Source: Pseudomonas siliginis (GTDB lineage Bacteria; Pseudomonadota; Gammaproteobacteria; Pseudomonadales; Pseudomonadaceae). Taken from it: a stretch of DNA of 64,000 bases. Every line of letters begins with the position of its first letter. Positions within the stretch are counted from its first letter, which is position 1. Under the pieces are notes generated by a model. It had not been told where the DNA came from, ran no database searches, and worked only from the letters and a program-made list of their open reading frames with translations. Where the stretch lies: NCBI RefSeq assembly GCF_019145195.1, contig NZ_JAHSTW010000008.1, positions 62,001-126,000 of the forward strand, read 5' to 3'. The position numbers and the translations under genes are program-made. Below are positions 8,132 through 16,926 of the stretch, one piece after another.

Positions 8132-8758
8132 ATGAACTCCGTTTTTATTGTGGACGATCATCCGGTCATCCGCCTCGCCGTGCGAATGCTCCTGGAACAT
8201 GAAGGCTACAAGGTCGTCGGCGAGACCGATAACGGTGTCGATGCCATGCAGATGGTCCGTGAATGCATGCCCGACCTGGTCATTCTCGATATCAGCATCC
8301 CCAAGCTGGACGGCCTCGAAGTGCTGGCCCGCTTCAACACCATGGGTTCCAATTTCAAGATTCTGATTCTGACGGCGCAGTGTCCTACGCTGTTCGGCAT
8401 TCGCTGCATGCAATCCGGTGCATCGGGATATGTCTGCAAGCAGGAAGACTTGAGCGAATTGGTCAGCGCAATCAAAGCGGTACTTTCCGGTTACAACTAC
8501 TTCCCCAGTCAGGCACTTAATCCGGTGCGCAGCGATGACACTCGATATGCAGAACTTGAACTATTCAAATCCGTTAATGATCGCGAGCTGATGGTATTGC
8601 AGTTATTTGCACAAGGACGCACCAACAAGGAAATTGCCAAGGGCATGTTTCTAAGCAACAAAACCGTCAGCACCTACAAAAAGCGCCTGATGCAAAAACT
8701 CAAAGCCAGATCCCTTGTAGAACTTATCGAGATGGCCAAACGCAACGCACTCGTGTGA
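8132..8758 (+). CDS. Two-component response regulator, NarL/EvgA family (RocA2-like)
   Basis: 208 residues. The receiver domain (1-120) has the acidic pocket Asp8-Asp9 (FIVDDHP) and phosphoacceptor Asp53 (LVILDISIP). A LuxR-type helix-turn-helix sits near residues 145-205 (FAQGRTNKEIAKGMFLSNKTV). The ATG at 8132 is preferred over a TTG at 8114. The BvgS/EvgS-type sensor gene follows with almost no gap, the usual pairing for multistep phosphorelays. Position beside dgt matches, from memory, P. aeruginosa RocA2 next to RocS2, a system affecting fimbriae and efflux. Orthology is inferred from context. Confidence 0.88.
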   Translation: MNSVFIVDDHPVIRLAVRMLLEHEGYKVVGETDNGVDAMQMVRECMPDLVILDISIPKLDGLEVLARFNTMGSNFKILILTAQCPTLFGIRCMQSGASGYVCKQEDLSELVSAIKAVLSGYNYFPSQALNPVRSDDTRYAELELFKSVNDRELMVLQLFAQGRTNKEIAKGMFLSNKTVSTYKKRLMQKLKARSLVELIEMAKRNALV

Positions 8759-8766
8759 GACCCCAC

Positions 8767-11700
8767 ATGCCCAGCCGTCTGAAGGACTACCTGATCACCT
8801 TGAGCGCCGTTCTGTATCTGAGCGCCAATGCCTTCGCCTCGCCAAGCCCCTCACCCGACTATGCGTTGCTCAGCCGCTCGGCAACCGAGGCTGTCGGGAT
8901 TGTCCTGCAACCGTCACAACGGCAATGGCTGCAGACTCGCAGCGAACTGAAACTGGGTACCTCCGCACCTGATTACCCGCCATTCGACATGACCGTCAGT
9001 GGCCAGGACTACGAGGGACTGACCGCCGATTACGCAGGGATTCTCGGTCAGGCCACCGGTTTGCCGATTCGCGTGCAACGCTTTCCCTCGCGCGAGGCTG
9101 CCATTCGCGCCTTGATCGATGGCCAGATCGACCTGCTTGGCACAGCCAACGGCTACGAAGCAGGCAATGCCAATCTCGCCCTCTCCACACCTTACGCGGT
9201 CGATCAGCCGGTACTGGTGACCCGCGAAGATGAAACCCGCTCGCTAACCGAAGGCCTGGCCGGGCTGCGTCTGAGCATGGTGTATCACTATTTGCCGCTG
9301 CCCGAGATCAAGGCGCTGTATCCCAAAGCGCTGATCACCTGCTATCCGTCCTATCAGAACGCAATCAACGCGGTGGCCTTCGATCAGGCCGATGTGTTTC
9401 TCGGCGACACCCTCTCCACCCATTACATGATCAACAAGGGATATCTCAACAACGTCCGCATGGCCAACTTCGGCAAGCAGGAAGCCCATGGCTTCAGCTT
9501 CGCCGTGCGGCGCAGCAATCCGCAGTTGCTGGGCATCATCGACACAGTGCTCGCAGCGATCCCGCGCAGCCAGCGCGATGACATCGCCAAACGCTGGAGC
9601 GCCGGCAGCGACCTGCTGCTCACCGACAGCAAACTCCAGCTGACGGATCGTGAGGAGAACTGGCTCAAGCAGCATCCCGTCGTCAGCGTAGTGGTCAATG
9701 AAGCGTACGCACCGTTGACCTTCTTCGACAGCGCCGGCAATTTTCGCGGCATCAGCGCCGATCTTCTAGAACTGATTCGCTTGCGTACGGGCCTGCGTTT
9801 CGAGATTCAGCGCAGCCGCAACGATGCGGAAATGATCAGGCAGATCGACAATCACAAGGCCGATCTGATTGCCGCCCTGCTGCCCAGCGCCGAACGTGAA
9901 AAAAACCTGAGTTTCAGTCGTCCCTATCTGGAAAATTCCTACGTGCTGCTGACCCGCAAAAGCGCCGACAGCCCGACCAACCTGGCCCAGCTCAAAGGCA
10001 AGCGTCTGGCGATCGCCCAAGGCAATCCGCTGGTCGCCTACTTGCATGAGAATTTTCCGGGCATCGAACTGATCGAAACCCCCGACACCTTCAGCGCCGT
10101 GTCGATGCTGGCCGACAATCACGTCGACGGCGCGGTGAACTCGCTGGTGATCGCCAACTATTTCATCTCATCGCGCATATTCGATCGGCCACTGCAAATC
10201 ACCACCACGATCGGCACCAGTCAGGCAGCCTTCTCGCTGGCGACCGCCCGTGACAACACCGAACTGGCCTCGATCATCAACAAGGCGCTGCTGAGCATCG
10301 CTCCCGAGGAGCTCGGCGTGATCAACGGCCGCTGGCGCGGTTACTCCACGGCATCACAGAACATCTGGCAAAACTACCAGCGGCTGTTCTATCAAGTAGT
10401 CGCGGCCGCCGGCCTGATCCTGCTGCTGTTGTTGACCTGGAACGCCTACATGCGCCACCAGATCAAGCAACGTCAGGCTGCCGAACGCGCGCTGAACGAT
10501 CAACTGGAGTTCATGCGCTCGCTGGTCAACGGCACACCACACCCGATTTACGTGCGAGATCGCCAGGGGCTGCTGCAAAGTTGCAACGACAGTTATCTCG
10601 AAGCGTTCAACGCCAGACGCGAGGACATCATCGGCAAAGGCGTCGTGCAAGGCACTCTGAGCAATGCGTTCGAGGCCGAGGCGTTCCAGGCCGATTACCA
10701 GAGAGTCATTGCCGAAGGCATTCCCTTGATACTCGACCGGCCTCTGCACATCGGCAGCCGCCGCCTGACGATTTACCACTGGATACTTCCCTACCGCGAC
10801 TCCAGCGGTGCCGTCCAGGGCATCATTGGCGGCTGGATCGATATCAGTGAACGCCGCCAATTGTTTGAAAAACTGCGTGCGGCCAAAGAACAGGCAGACG
10901 AGGCGAACCGGGCCAAAAGTACCTTCCTGGCAACCATGAGCCACGAGATCCGTACACCGATGAACGCCGTGATTGGCATGCTCGAACTGACCCTGCGACG
11001 CATCGATCCGCAGCACCCCGATCGCGCTTCGATCGACACGGCCTACCATTCGGCCAAGGATCTGCTCGGGCTGATCGGCGATATTCTCGACATCGCCCGC
11101 ATTGAGTCCGGCCGTCTGAGCCTGTCCCCGGAATGGATCAATCTGGTCGACACGGTGACCTCCGTTGCGCGTATCTTCGACGGCCTCGCGCGGCAGAAAA
11201 ACCTTGCCTTGCAAGTCGTCTTCAACCCGCCGCACCCGGCTGTGGATGTGCATCTGGATCCGCTGCGCTTCAAGCAGGTGCTGTCCAACCTGGTCAGCAA
11301 CGCTATCAAGTTCACCGAAAGCGGCCACGTGCGGATCACCCTCGACCTGATCCCGGCAGACGCTGCTGGTCGAACATTGATGCAACTGACCGTGCAGGAC
11401 AGCGGCTCAGGCATCAGCGCCGAAGATCAACAGCGCTTGTTCGAACCTTTCTCGCAGGCGGATAACGGCAGTAGGCAGGCAAAAAACGGCGCTGGCCTGG
11501 GGCTGGTCATCAGTCGCAACCTGTGCGAAATGATGGGCGGACAACTGCAGTTGAGCAGCCAGCCCGGCATCGGCACTCAGGTGTGCATATCGCTGCCGCT
11601 GGACAGCCTGCCGGCAAAGGCGAATCCGCCGAAAAGCGAACCGTTGATCAAGCCTGCGACAACGCCGTTACATGTCCTGGTTGTCGACGACCATCCGGCC

Positions 11701-12411
11701 AACCGTTTGCTCATGTGTCAGCAACTGGAGTTTCTCGGTCATCGCTTCAGCATTGCCGAAGATGGCTGCAGCGGCCTTGAGCGGTGGAAGGCCGATCATT
11801 TCGATCTGGTGATCGTCGACTGCAACATGCCCTTGATGAACGGCTACGAGATGACCCGTGGGATTCGCCAGCTTGAACTGCAAAACCATCGCCCGCCGTG
11901 CACCGTGCTGGGTTTCACCGCCAATGCCCAGCCCGAAGAAGTCCAGCGCTGCAAGCTCGCCGGCATGAACGACTGCCTGTTCAAACCGTTGAGTCTGACC
12001 CTGCTCGGACAATGGATCGACGGCATCACGCCGGCATCACCGGCCTCAGTGTTCGACCTGCAAAGTCTGAGCTTGCTGACCGGCAACAACCCAGCGCAGA
12101 CCCGACGCATGCTGGTGGAGCTGCTCAAGAGCAGCCGCCTCGACCGCGAGGAACTGCTCAGGCTGTCGCCCGAGGATGATCGCGAAGCGCTGGCAGTGGT
12201 TGCGCACAAGATCAAGGGCGCAGCCCGCATCGCGCAGGCCTCGCGGTTGATCGAATGCTGCGATGAGCTCGAGGACGCCTGCCAGCGAGCGCTCGCGTCA
12301 CAGGAGATTGCCCGTCGCTGGGCGGCAACCAGCCAGGCGATGCTCGAACTGGCGCAGGCCCTGCAACAGCAATTGACCCTGGCCGATCAAGGCACAGTAA
12401 GCGAGTCTTAA
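8767..12411 (+). CDS. Hybrid sensor histidine kinase, BvgS/EvgS type (RocS2-like)
   Basis: About 1214 residues, inner membrane. In order: signal peptide (LITLSAVLYLSANAFA); two periplasmic SBP_bac_3 (Venus-flytrap) domains, about 55-280 and 300-520; membrane helix near 540-560 (VVAAAGLILLLLLTWNAYM); a PAS domain about 585-700; a HisKA domain with His726 (TMSHEIRTPMN); HATPase; a receiver with Asp1018 (VIVDCNMP); and an Hpt domain with His1147 (VVAHKIKGAARI). This is a full phosphorelay ending on the adjacent regulator. A GTG at 8755 overlapping the regulator's stop is an alternative start. The periplasmic domains probably bind small ligands, which are unknown. Confidence 0.9.
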   Translation: MPSRLKDYLITLSAVLYLSANAFASPSPSPDYALLSRSATEAVGIVLQPSQRQWLQTRSELKLGTSAPDYPPFDMTVSGQDYEGLTADYAGILGQATGLPIRVQRFPSREAAIRALIDGQIDLLGTANGYEAGNANLALSTPYAVDQPVLVTREDETRSLTEGLAGLRLSMVYHYLPLPEIKALYPKALITCYPSYQNAINAVAFDQADVFLGDTLSTHYMINKGYLNNVRMANFGKQEAHGFSFAVRRSNPQLLGIIDTVLAAIPRSQRDDIAKRWSAGSDLLLTDSKLQLTDREENWLKQHPVVSVVVNEAYAPLTFFDSAGNFRGISADLLELIRLRTGLRFEIQRSRNDAEMIRQIDNHKADLIAALLPSAEREKNLSFSRPYLENSYVLLTRKSADSPTNLAQLKGKRLAIAQGNPLVAYLHENFPGIELIETPDTFSAVSMLADNHVDGAVNSLVIANYFISSRIFDRPLQITTTIGTSQAAFSLATARDNTELASIINKALLSIAPEELGVINGRWRGYSTASQNIWQNYQRLFYQVVAAAGLILLLLLTWNAYMRHQIKQRQAAERALNDQLEFMRSLVNGTPHPIYVRDRQGLLQSCNDSYLEAFNARREDIIGKGVVQGTLSNAFEAEAFQADYQRVIAEGIPLILDRPLHIGSRRLTIYHWILPYRDSSGAVQGIIGGWIDISERRQLFEKLRAAKEQADEANRAKSTFLATMSHEIRTPMNAVIGMLELTLRRIDPQHPDRASIDTAYHSAKDLLGLIGDILDIARIESGRLSLSPEWINLVDTVTSVARIFDGLARQKNLALQVVFNPPHPAVDVHLDPLRFKQVLSNLVSNAIKFTESGHVRITLDLIPADAAGRTLMQLTVQDSGSGISAEDQQRLFEPFSQADNGSRQAKNGAGLGLVISRNLCEMMGGQLQLSSQPGIGTQVCISLPLDSLPAKANPPKSEPLIKPATTPLHVLVVDDHPANRLLMCQQLEFLGHRFSIAEDGCSGLERWKADHFDLVIVDCNMPLMNGYEMTRGIRQLELQNHRPPCTVLGFTANAQPEEVQRCKLAGMNDCLFKPLSLTLLGQWIDGITPASPASVFDLQSLSLLTGNNPAQTRRMLVELLKSSRLDREELLRLSPEDDREALAVVAHKIKGAARIAQASRLIECCDELEDACQRALASQEIARRWAATSQAMLELAQALQQQLTLADQGTVSES

Positions 12412-12460
12412 CTATGCTTGGACGCTGAGCAGTGAGTTAAACATTCATGGAGAGCCTGCA

Positions 12461-15406
12461 ATGCACAGCCCACTGCGCCCCGAGCAACGCCGGTTGCCGC
12501 TGCACGTGCACATCAGCGTCATGTTCACCTTTCTTTTATTGCTCACGGGCGTGGTGCTGGGCCTGTTCAATTACCACCAGACCACGCAGATCATCCTGTC
12601 GAGCAGCGAAAAGCTGTTTGACCGCATCGAGCAGGATGTACGCCTCGATTTGCAGGCAACCTATCAACCGATCCGCAACCTGCTGAGCCTGCTGGCGGAT
12701 ACCCCGGCGGCCCAGGCGAGTGATCTGCAACAACGCCTGCCGTTGCTCAAACCCTTCAGCCAGTCGCTCACCGATAACCCGGCGCTGGCGTCGCTGTATC
12801 TGGGTTATACCAATGGTGATTTCTTCATGGTGCGCGCGCTGCGCACTCCGGCTCTGAAGGCACAGCTTCAGGCGCCGGAAGCGGCGGCCTATCAGGTCTG
12901 GAGCATCGAGCATGCTCCACAAGGCGCCGTACGCTCGCAATCATTGTTCTTTGATCAGGCCCTGACACCGATCAACCGCCGCGAGCATCCCCAAGAGCCG
13001 TACGATCCGCGCAGCCGGACCTGGTTCAGCGGCGCCCTGCAACAGGCCGGGCAAATCACCACCGAGCCCTATGTATTTTTCTCGACCCACAATGTCGGCA
13101 CCACGCTGGCCCGGCGCAGCGGCGAGAACGCGGTGATCGGCGCCGATCTGACCCTCGCTTCGCTGTCGACCGCCCTGGGCAAGCACCGGGTAACGCCTTC
13201 GACAGAGATCGCGCTGTACGACACCGACGGCAACGCCGTGGCTTACCCTGACAGCCATCGCCTGATCGTCGATGACCGCACTGCGCGTCTGGCCAGAGCG
13301 GCCGATCTCAGCCCTGAGCTGAACGCGCTGCTCAGCTCCGACACTATCGGCAAGCGTCTGCAAGTAAACGACCGGCAATGGATCGTCGCGCGCACCAGCA
13401 TTGAGGAAGGCGGGCCGAAAGGTCTGCAACTGGCGCTGCTGGTGCCGGAAGACGAATTACTGGTGGATGCGTTCCGGATGCGCTGGCAAGGCGCGCTGAT
13501 CACCCTGGCCATCCTGTTGCTGTGCCTGCCATTGGGCTGGGTGATTTCGCGGATTCTGGTCAAGCCGCTGCATGCCCTGGTCAAGGAAGCCGACGCGATC
13601 CGCAGCTTCGACTTCAGTTCTCCGCTGGCGCGCCGCTCGCCCGTACTGGAAGTCGATCAATTAAGCCTGTCGATGGCGCGGATGAAAGAAACCCTGGGCA
13701 GTTTCTTCCGCATCACTGACAGCCTGTGCGCCGAAACCCGCTTCGCCCCGCTGCTCGAACGCGTGCTGTTCGAAACCGTGCAGATCGCTCAGGCGCAGGC
13801 CGGTCTGATCTACCTGCGCGAAGCCGACGGCGCGCGCATGGAACCTTATGGACTGGTGATTGATGGCGTGCCGCAGAAGCTGGAGGCGTTTGACATTCAG
13901 GGACGCGAGCTGCATAAAAACACTGGCCCGGCGTGGTTCGAGCAACTGGCCAGCGCCAACAATACCGTCAGCCATCTGGGCTTTGATCAGGCCGGCGACT
14001 TGCAGAAAATCCTCTTGGCCATGGAATCACCGCGCATTCACCTGATCGGCATCCGCTTGCACAACCAGCACAATGAAACCATCGGCCTGCTGGTTCTGCT
14101 GGTCAATGACAGCGGCGCGCCGGGCGATCTGGAAAAGCTGCGCCCCGACCGTATCGCCTTCTTGCAGGCGGTGTCCGGCGCGGCGGCGGTGAGCATCGAA
14201 AGTCAGCGTCTGCAAGCGCGGCAGAAACAACTGCTCGACGCCTTCATCCAACTGCTCGCCAGCGCGATCGATGCCAAGAGCCCCTACACCGGCGGCCATT
14301 GCCAGCGAGTGCCGGAATTGACGCTGATGCTCGCCCAGGCTGCTGCGGCAAGCCAGGACCCGGCGTTCAGCGCTTACCAACCGAGCGAGGATGAATGGGA
14401 GGCGTTGCACATCGCAGCGTGGCTGCACGATTGCGGCAAGGTCACGACGCCGGAATACGTGGTCGACAAAGCCACCAAACTCGAGACCATCAACGACCGC
14501 ATCCACGAAATCCGCACCCGCTTCGAAGTGCTCAAGCGTGACGTGTGGATCAACTACTGGCAGACGCTGGCAGGCGGTGCAGACGAAGCGGCGCTGGCCC
14601 GCGCCCGTGATAGTGAGTTGCTGATGCTCGACGACGACTTCGCCTTTGTCGCCCGCTGCAATCTCGGTGGCGAGGCCATGGCCGAGGCCGACCTGCAACG
14701 CCTCGAACGAGTGGCGCAACGCAGATGGCTGCGCACACTTGATGATCGCCTCGGTGTGTCATGGGAAGAAAACCGCCGCCAGGCGAAAACCCCTGCGCCG
14801 CTGCTGCCCGTCAGTGAAAGTCTGTTGGCCGACAAACCCGAGCATCTGATCGAACGCGACAAGAGCGAGCTGATCCCCGAGGACAACCCCTGGGGCTTCA
14901 AACTCGATGTGCCCGCGTACAAGTACAACCGCGGCGAGTTGTACAACCTGAAGATCGCCCGCGGCACGCTGACCCGTGAAGAGCGCTACATCATCAACCA
15001 TCACATGGTGCAGACGATCATGATGCTCAGCCACCTGCCCTTCCCCGGTCACCTGGACAGCATTGCCGAGATCGCCGGCGGCCATCATGAAAAAATGGAC
15101 GGCACCGGGTATCCGAAACGGCTGAAGCGCGAGGAAATGAGCCTGCCGGCGAGGATGATGGCGATTGCCGATATTTTCGAAGCGCTGACTGCCGCCGATC
15201 GCCCTTACAAGAAAGCCAAGTCGCTGAGCGAGGCGCTGGGGATCATGGCGACCATGTGCCGTGAAGCGCACATCGATGCGCCGCTGTTCGGCCTGTTCAT
15301 CAACGAAGGGGTGTACATGCAGTACGCAACGCGGTTTCTCGATCCCGCGCAAATCGACAGCGTGGATACGGCCAGCCTGTTGCACAAGGCTGGCCTCGGT
15401 GGTTGA
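12461..15406 (+). CDS. HD-GYP-type phosphohydrolase with periplasmic sensor, HAMP and GAF-like regions
   Basis: 981 residues. An N-terminal membrane helix (about 20-42), a Cache-like periplasmic domain (45-340), a second helix (LITLAILLLCLPLGWVISRIL, about 345-367), a HAMP-like linker, a GAF-like region (about 435-585), then an HD-GYP domain. The HD pair is near residue 657 (AWLHDCGKVTTPEYV). The GYP motif is near residue 881 (GGHHEKMDGTGYP). About 170 residues are inserted between them, including a tryptophan-rich stretch absent from short HD-GYP proteins. Likely activity is c-di-GMP or related cyclic dinucleotide hydrolysis. The ATG has GGAGA upstream. It starts 49 bp after the sensor kinase gene and may be co-transcribed. 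Confidence 0.88.
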   Translation: MHSPLRPEQRRLPLHVHISVMFTFLLLLTGVVLGLFNYHQTTQIILSSSEKLFDRIEQDVRLDLQATYQPIRNLLSLLADTPAAQASDLQQRLPLLKPFSQSLTDNPALASLYLGYTNGDFFMVRALRTPALKAQLQAPEAAAYQVWSIEHAPQGAVRSQSLFFDQALTPINRREHPQEPYDPRSRTWFSGALQQAGQITTEPYVFFSTHNVGTTLARRSGENAVIGADLTLASLSTALGKHRVTPSTEIALYDTDGNAVAYPDSHRLIVDDRTARLARAADLSPELNALLSSDTIGKRLQVNDRQWIVARTSIEEGGPKGLQLALLVPEDELLVDAFRMRWQGALITLAILLLCLPLGWVISRILVKPLHALVKEADAIRSFDFSSPLARRSPVLEVDQLSLSMARMKETLGSFFRITDSLCAETRFAPLLERVLFETVQIAQAQAGLIYLREADGARMEPYGLVIDGVPQKLEAFDIQGRELHKNTGPAWFEQLASANNTVSHLGFDQAGDLQKILLAMESPRIHLIGIRLHNQHNETIGLLVLLVNDSGAPGDLEKLRPDRIAFLQAVSGAAAVSIESQRLQARQKQLLDAFIQLLASAIDAKSPYTGGHCQRVPELTLMLAQAAAASQDPAFSAYQPSEDEWEALHIAAWLHDCGKVTTPEYVVDKATKLETINDRIHEIRTRFEVLKRDVWINYWQTLAGGADEAALARARDSELLMLDDDFAFVARCNLGGEAMAEADLQRLERVAQRRWLRTLDDRLGVSWEENRRQAKTPAPLLPVSESLLADKPEHLIERDKSELIPEDNPWGFKLDVPAYKYNRGELYNLKIARGTLTREERYIINHHMVQTIMMLSHLPFPGHLDSIAEIAGGHHEKMDGTGYPKRLKREEMSLPARMMAIADIFEALTAADRPYKKAKSLSEALGIMATMCREAHIDAPLFGLFINEGVYMQYATRFLDPAQIDSVDTASLLHKAGLGG

Positions 15407-15889
15407 TCAGCAGTCGGTCAGGCGCAGGAAAATCGCCGCCAGTTGTTCGATGCCGGCCTGATCTTCGGCGCCGAAACGCGCCAGCGTCGGGCTGTCGAGG
15501 TCGAGCACGCCGATCAGGCGTCCGTCCTTGACCAAGGGCACCACCAGTTCGCTGTTGGAAGCGCTGTCGCAGGCAATGTGGCCCGGGAAGGCATGTACAT
15601 CCTCAACGCGCTGGGTTTGCAGGCTGGCAGCAGCGGCGCCGCAAACACCGCGCCCGAACGGAATGCGCACGCAAGCGATCTGGCCCTGAAACGGGCCGAG
15701 CACCAGCTCTTCGTTACGATTGAGGTAGAAACCGGCCCAGTTCAGATCATCGAGCTGGTTGAACAGGAATGCGGAAAACTGCGCGGCATTGGCGATGAAG
15801 TCGCGTTCGTCCGCCAGTAGCGATTCCAGTTGCGCGGCCAACATACCGTAGCCTTCGAGGCCCTGGCCGCTTTGTTGCAAATCAATCAT
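15407..15889 (-). CDS. Free methionine-(R)-sulfoxide reductase (fRMsr, GAF domain)
   Basis: 160 residues, a single GAF domain. The three fRMsr cysteines are present: Cys73 and Cys83 (IACVRIPFGRGVCG) and Cys107 (HIACDSAS), followed by the acidic SELVVPL region. It reduces free, not protein-bound, methionine-R-sulfoxide in the cytoplasm. The ATG at 15889 overlaps the TGA of the upstream AAA gene (ATGA), implying coupling. Upstream in-frame starts would run into that gene. It is convergent with the HD-GYP gene, only one base after that stop. Confidence 0.92.
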   Translation of the reverse strand: MIDLQQSGQGLEGYGMLAAQLESLLADERDFIANAAQFSAFLFNQLDDLNWAGFYLNRNEELVLGPFQGQIACVRIPFGRGVCGAAAASLQTQRVEDVHAFPGHIACDSASNSELVVPLVKDGRLIGVLDLDSPTLARFGAEDQAGIEQLAAIFLRLTDC

Positions 15890-16776
15890 GCCTTGTGCTC
15901 CAGCAATTTCAGTCCCACCCAGTAGCGGGCGAATTGATACGCGCAACGTCCGTTGCGATTACCGCGGCCGGTGGCCCAGCGCACGGCGAGGATGTCCAGT
16001 GCTTCGTCGCGCTGCCAGCTCAGGCCGGCCTTGGCGGCCAACTGGCCGATCCAGTGCTCGACGACGTTGAGAAAATGTTCCTGGGTAAACGGGTAGAACG
16101 ACAGCCACAGGCCGAAACGATCCGACAGGGCGATTTTGTCTTCCACCGCTTCGCTCGGGTGCAGTTCGCCGTCGACGCGCTTCCAGTTTTCGTTGTCGCT
16201 TTCCTTTTCCGGCACCAGGTGGCGGCGGTTGGAAGTGGCGTACAGCAAGACGTTGTCGGGTGCCTGCTCGAGCGAACCGTCAAGCACGCTTTTCAGCACG
16301 CGGTAGTCGCCTTCGCCGGATTCGAACGACAGGTCATCGCAGAACAGCACGAAACGTTGCGGCAATTTGGCGACTTGCTCGACCACGCGTGGCAGGTCAG
16401 CCAGGTGATCGCGTTCGATCTCGATCAGACGCAGGCCGGCATCGGCGTGCTCGGCCAGCAACGCACGCACCAGCGAAGACTTGCCGGTACCGCGCGAACC
16501 CCAGAGCAAGGCGTGGTTGGCCGGCATGCCATCAAGAAATTGTTGTGTGTTGCGCCCCAACTGCTCCAGCTGACGGTCTACGCCGATCAGGTCGGACAGA
16601 CGCATGTCGAGGCTGACTTCCAGCGGCAACAGGTAGCCGCTGCGCCCGTCACGCTGCCAGCGCGCTGCCAGGCATGTGTTCCAGTCAATGACGGGGCGCG
16701 GTGCCGGCAACAGTGGTTCGATTCGCGCCAGGACCGACTCGGCGCGTTCAAGAAAAGCATTCAATCGGGAATCCAC
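15886..16776 (-). CDS. AAA-type ATP-binding protein, DUF815 family
   Basis: 296 residues from the GTG at 16776, which follows GAGGAGAA closely. A Walker A motif is at about 93-100 (GSRGTGKS) and a Walker B-like stretch (RFVLFCDDLSF) about 45 residues later. A conserved DUF815 segment follows (LLYATSNRRHLVPE) with an arginine-finger-like region near the C-terminus (RGNRNGR). Members are predicted P-loop ATPases of unknown substrate. It is the first gene of a two-gene unit with fRMsr. The sagS gene is divergent, about 150 bp away. Confidence 0.85.
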   Translation of the reverse strand: MDSRLNAFLERAESVLARIEPLLPAPRPVIDWNTCLAARWQRDGRSGYLLPLEVSLDMRLSDLIGVDRQLEQLGRNTQQFLDGMPANHALLWGSRGTGKSSLVRALLAEHADAGLRLIEIERDHLADLPRVVEQVAKLPQRFVLFCDDLSFESGEGDYRVLKSVLDGSLEQAPDNVLLYATSNRRHLVPEKESDNENWKRVDGELHPSEAVEDKIALSDRFGLWLSFYPFTQEHFLNVVEHWIGQLAAKAGLSWQRDEALDILAVRWATGRGNRNGRCAYQFARYWVGLKLLEHKA

Positions 16777-16926
16777 GTCTTCTCCTCGGGCACTTTCACA
16801 GTGATGATGACGATCCAGCGACGACACACAGATAAAATCGCCTCAGCAAGCCTTGTTACAAGGCGATTCGGGAACCTCGGTATCCCTGCATGATCGACTA
16901 TGCTTGAGCAGCGAAGGGAAACGGAA

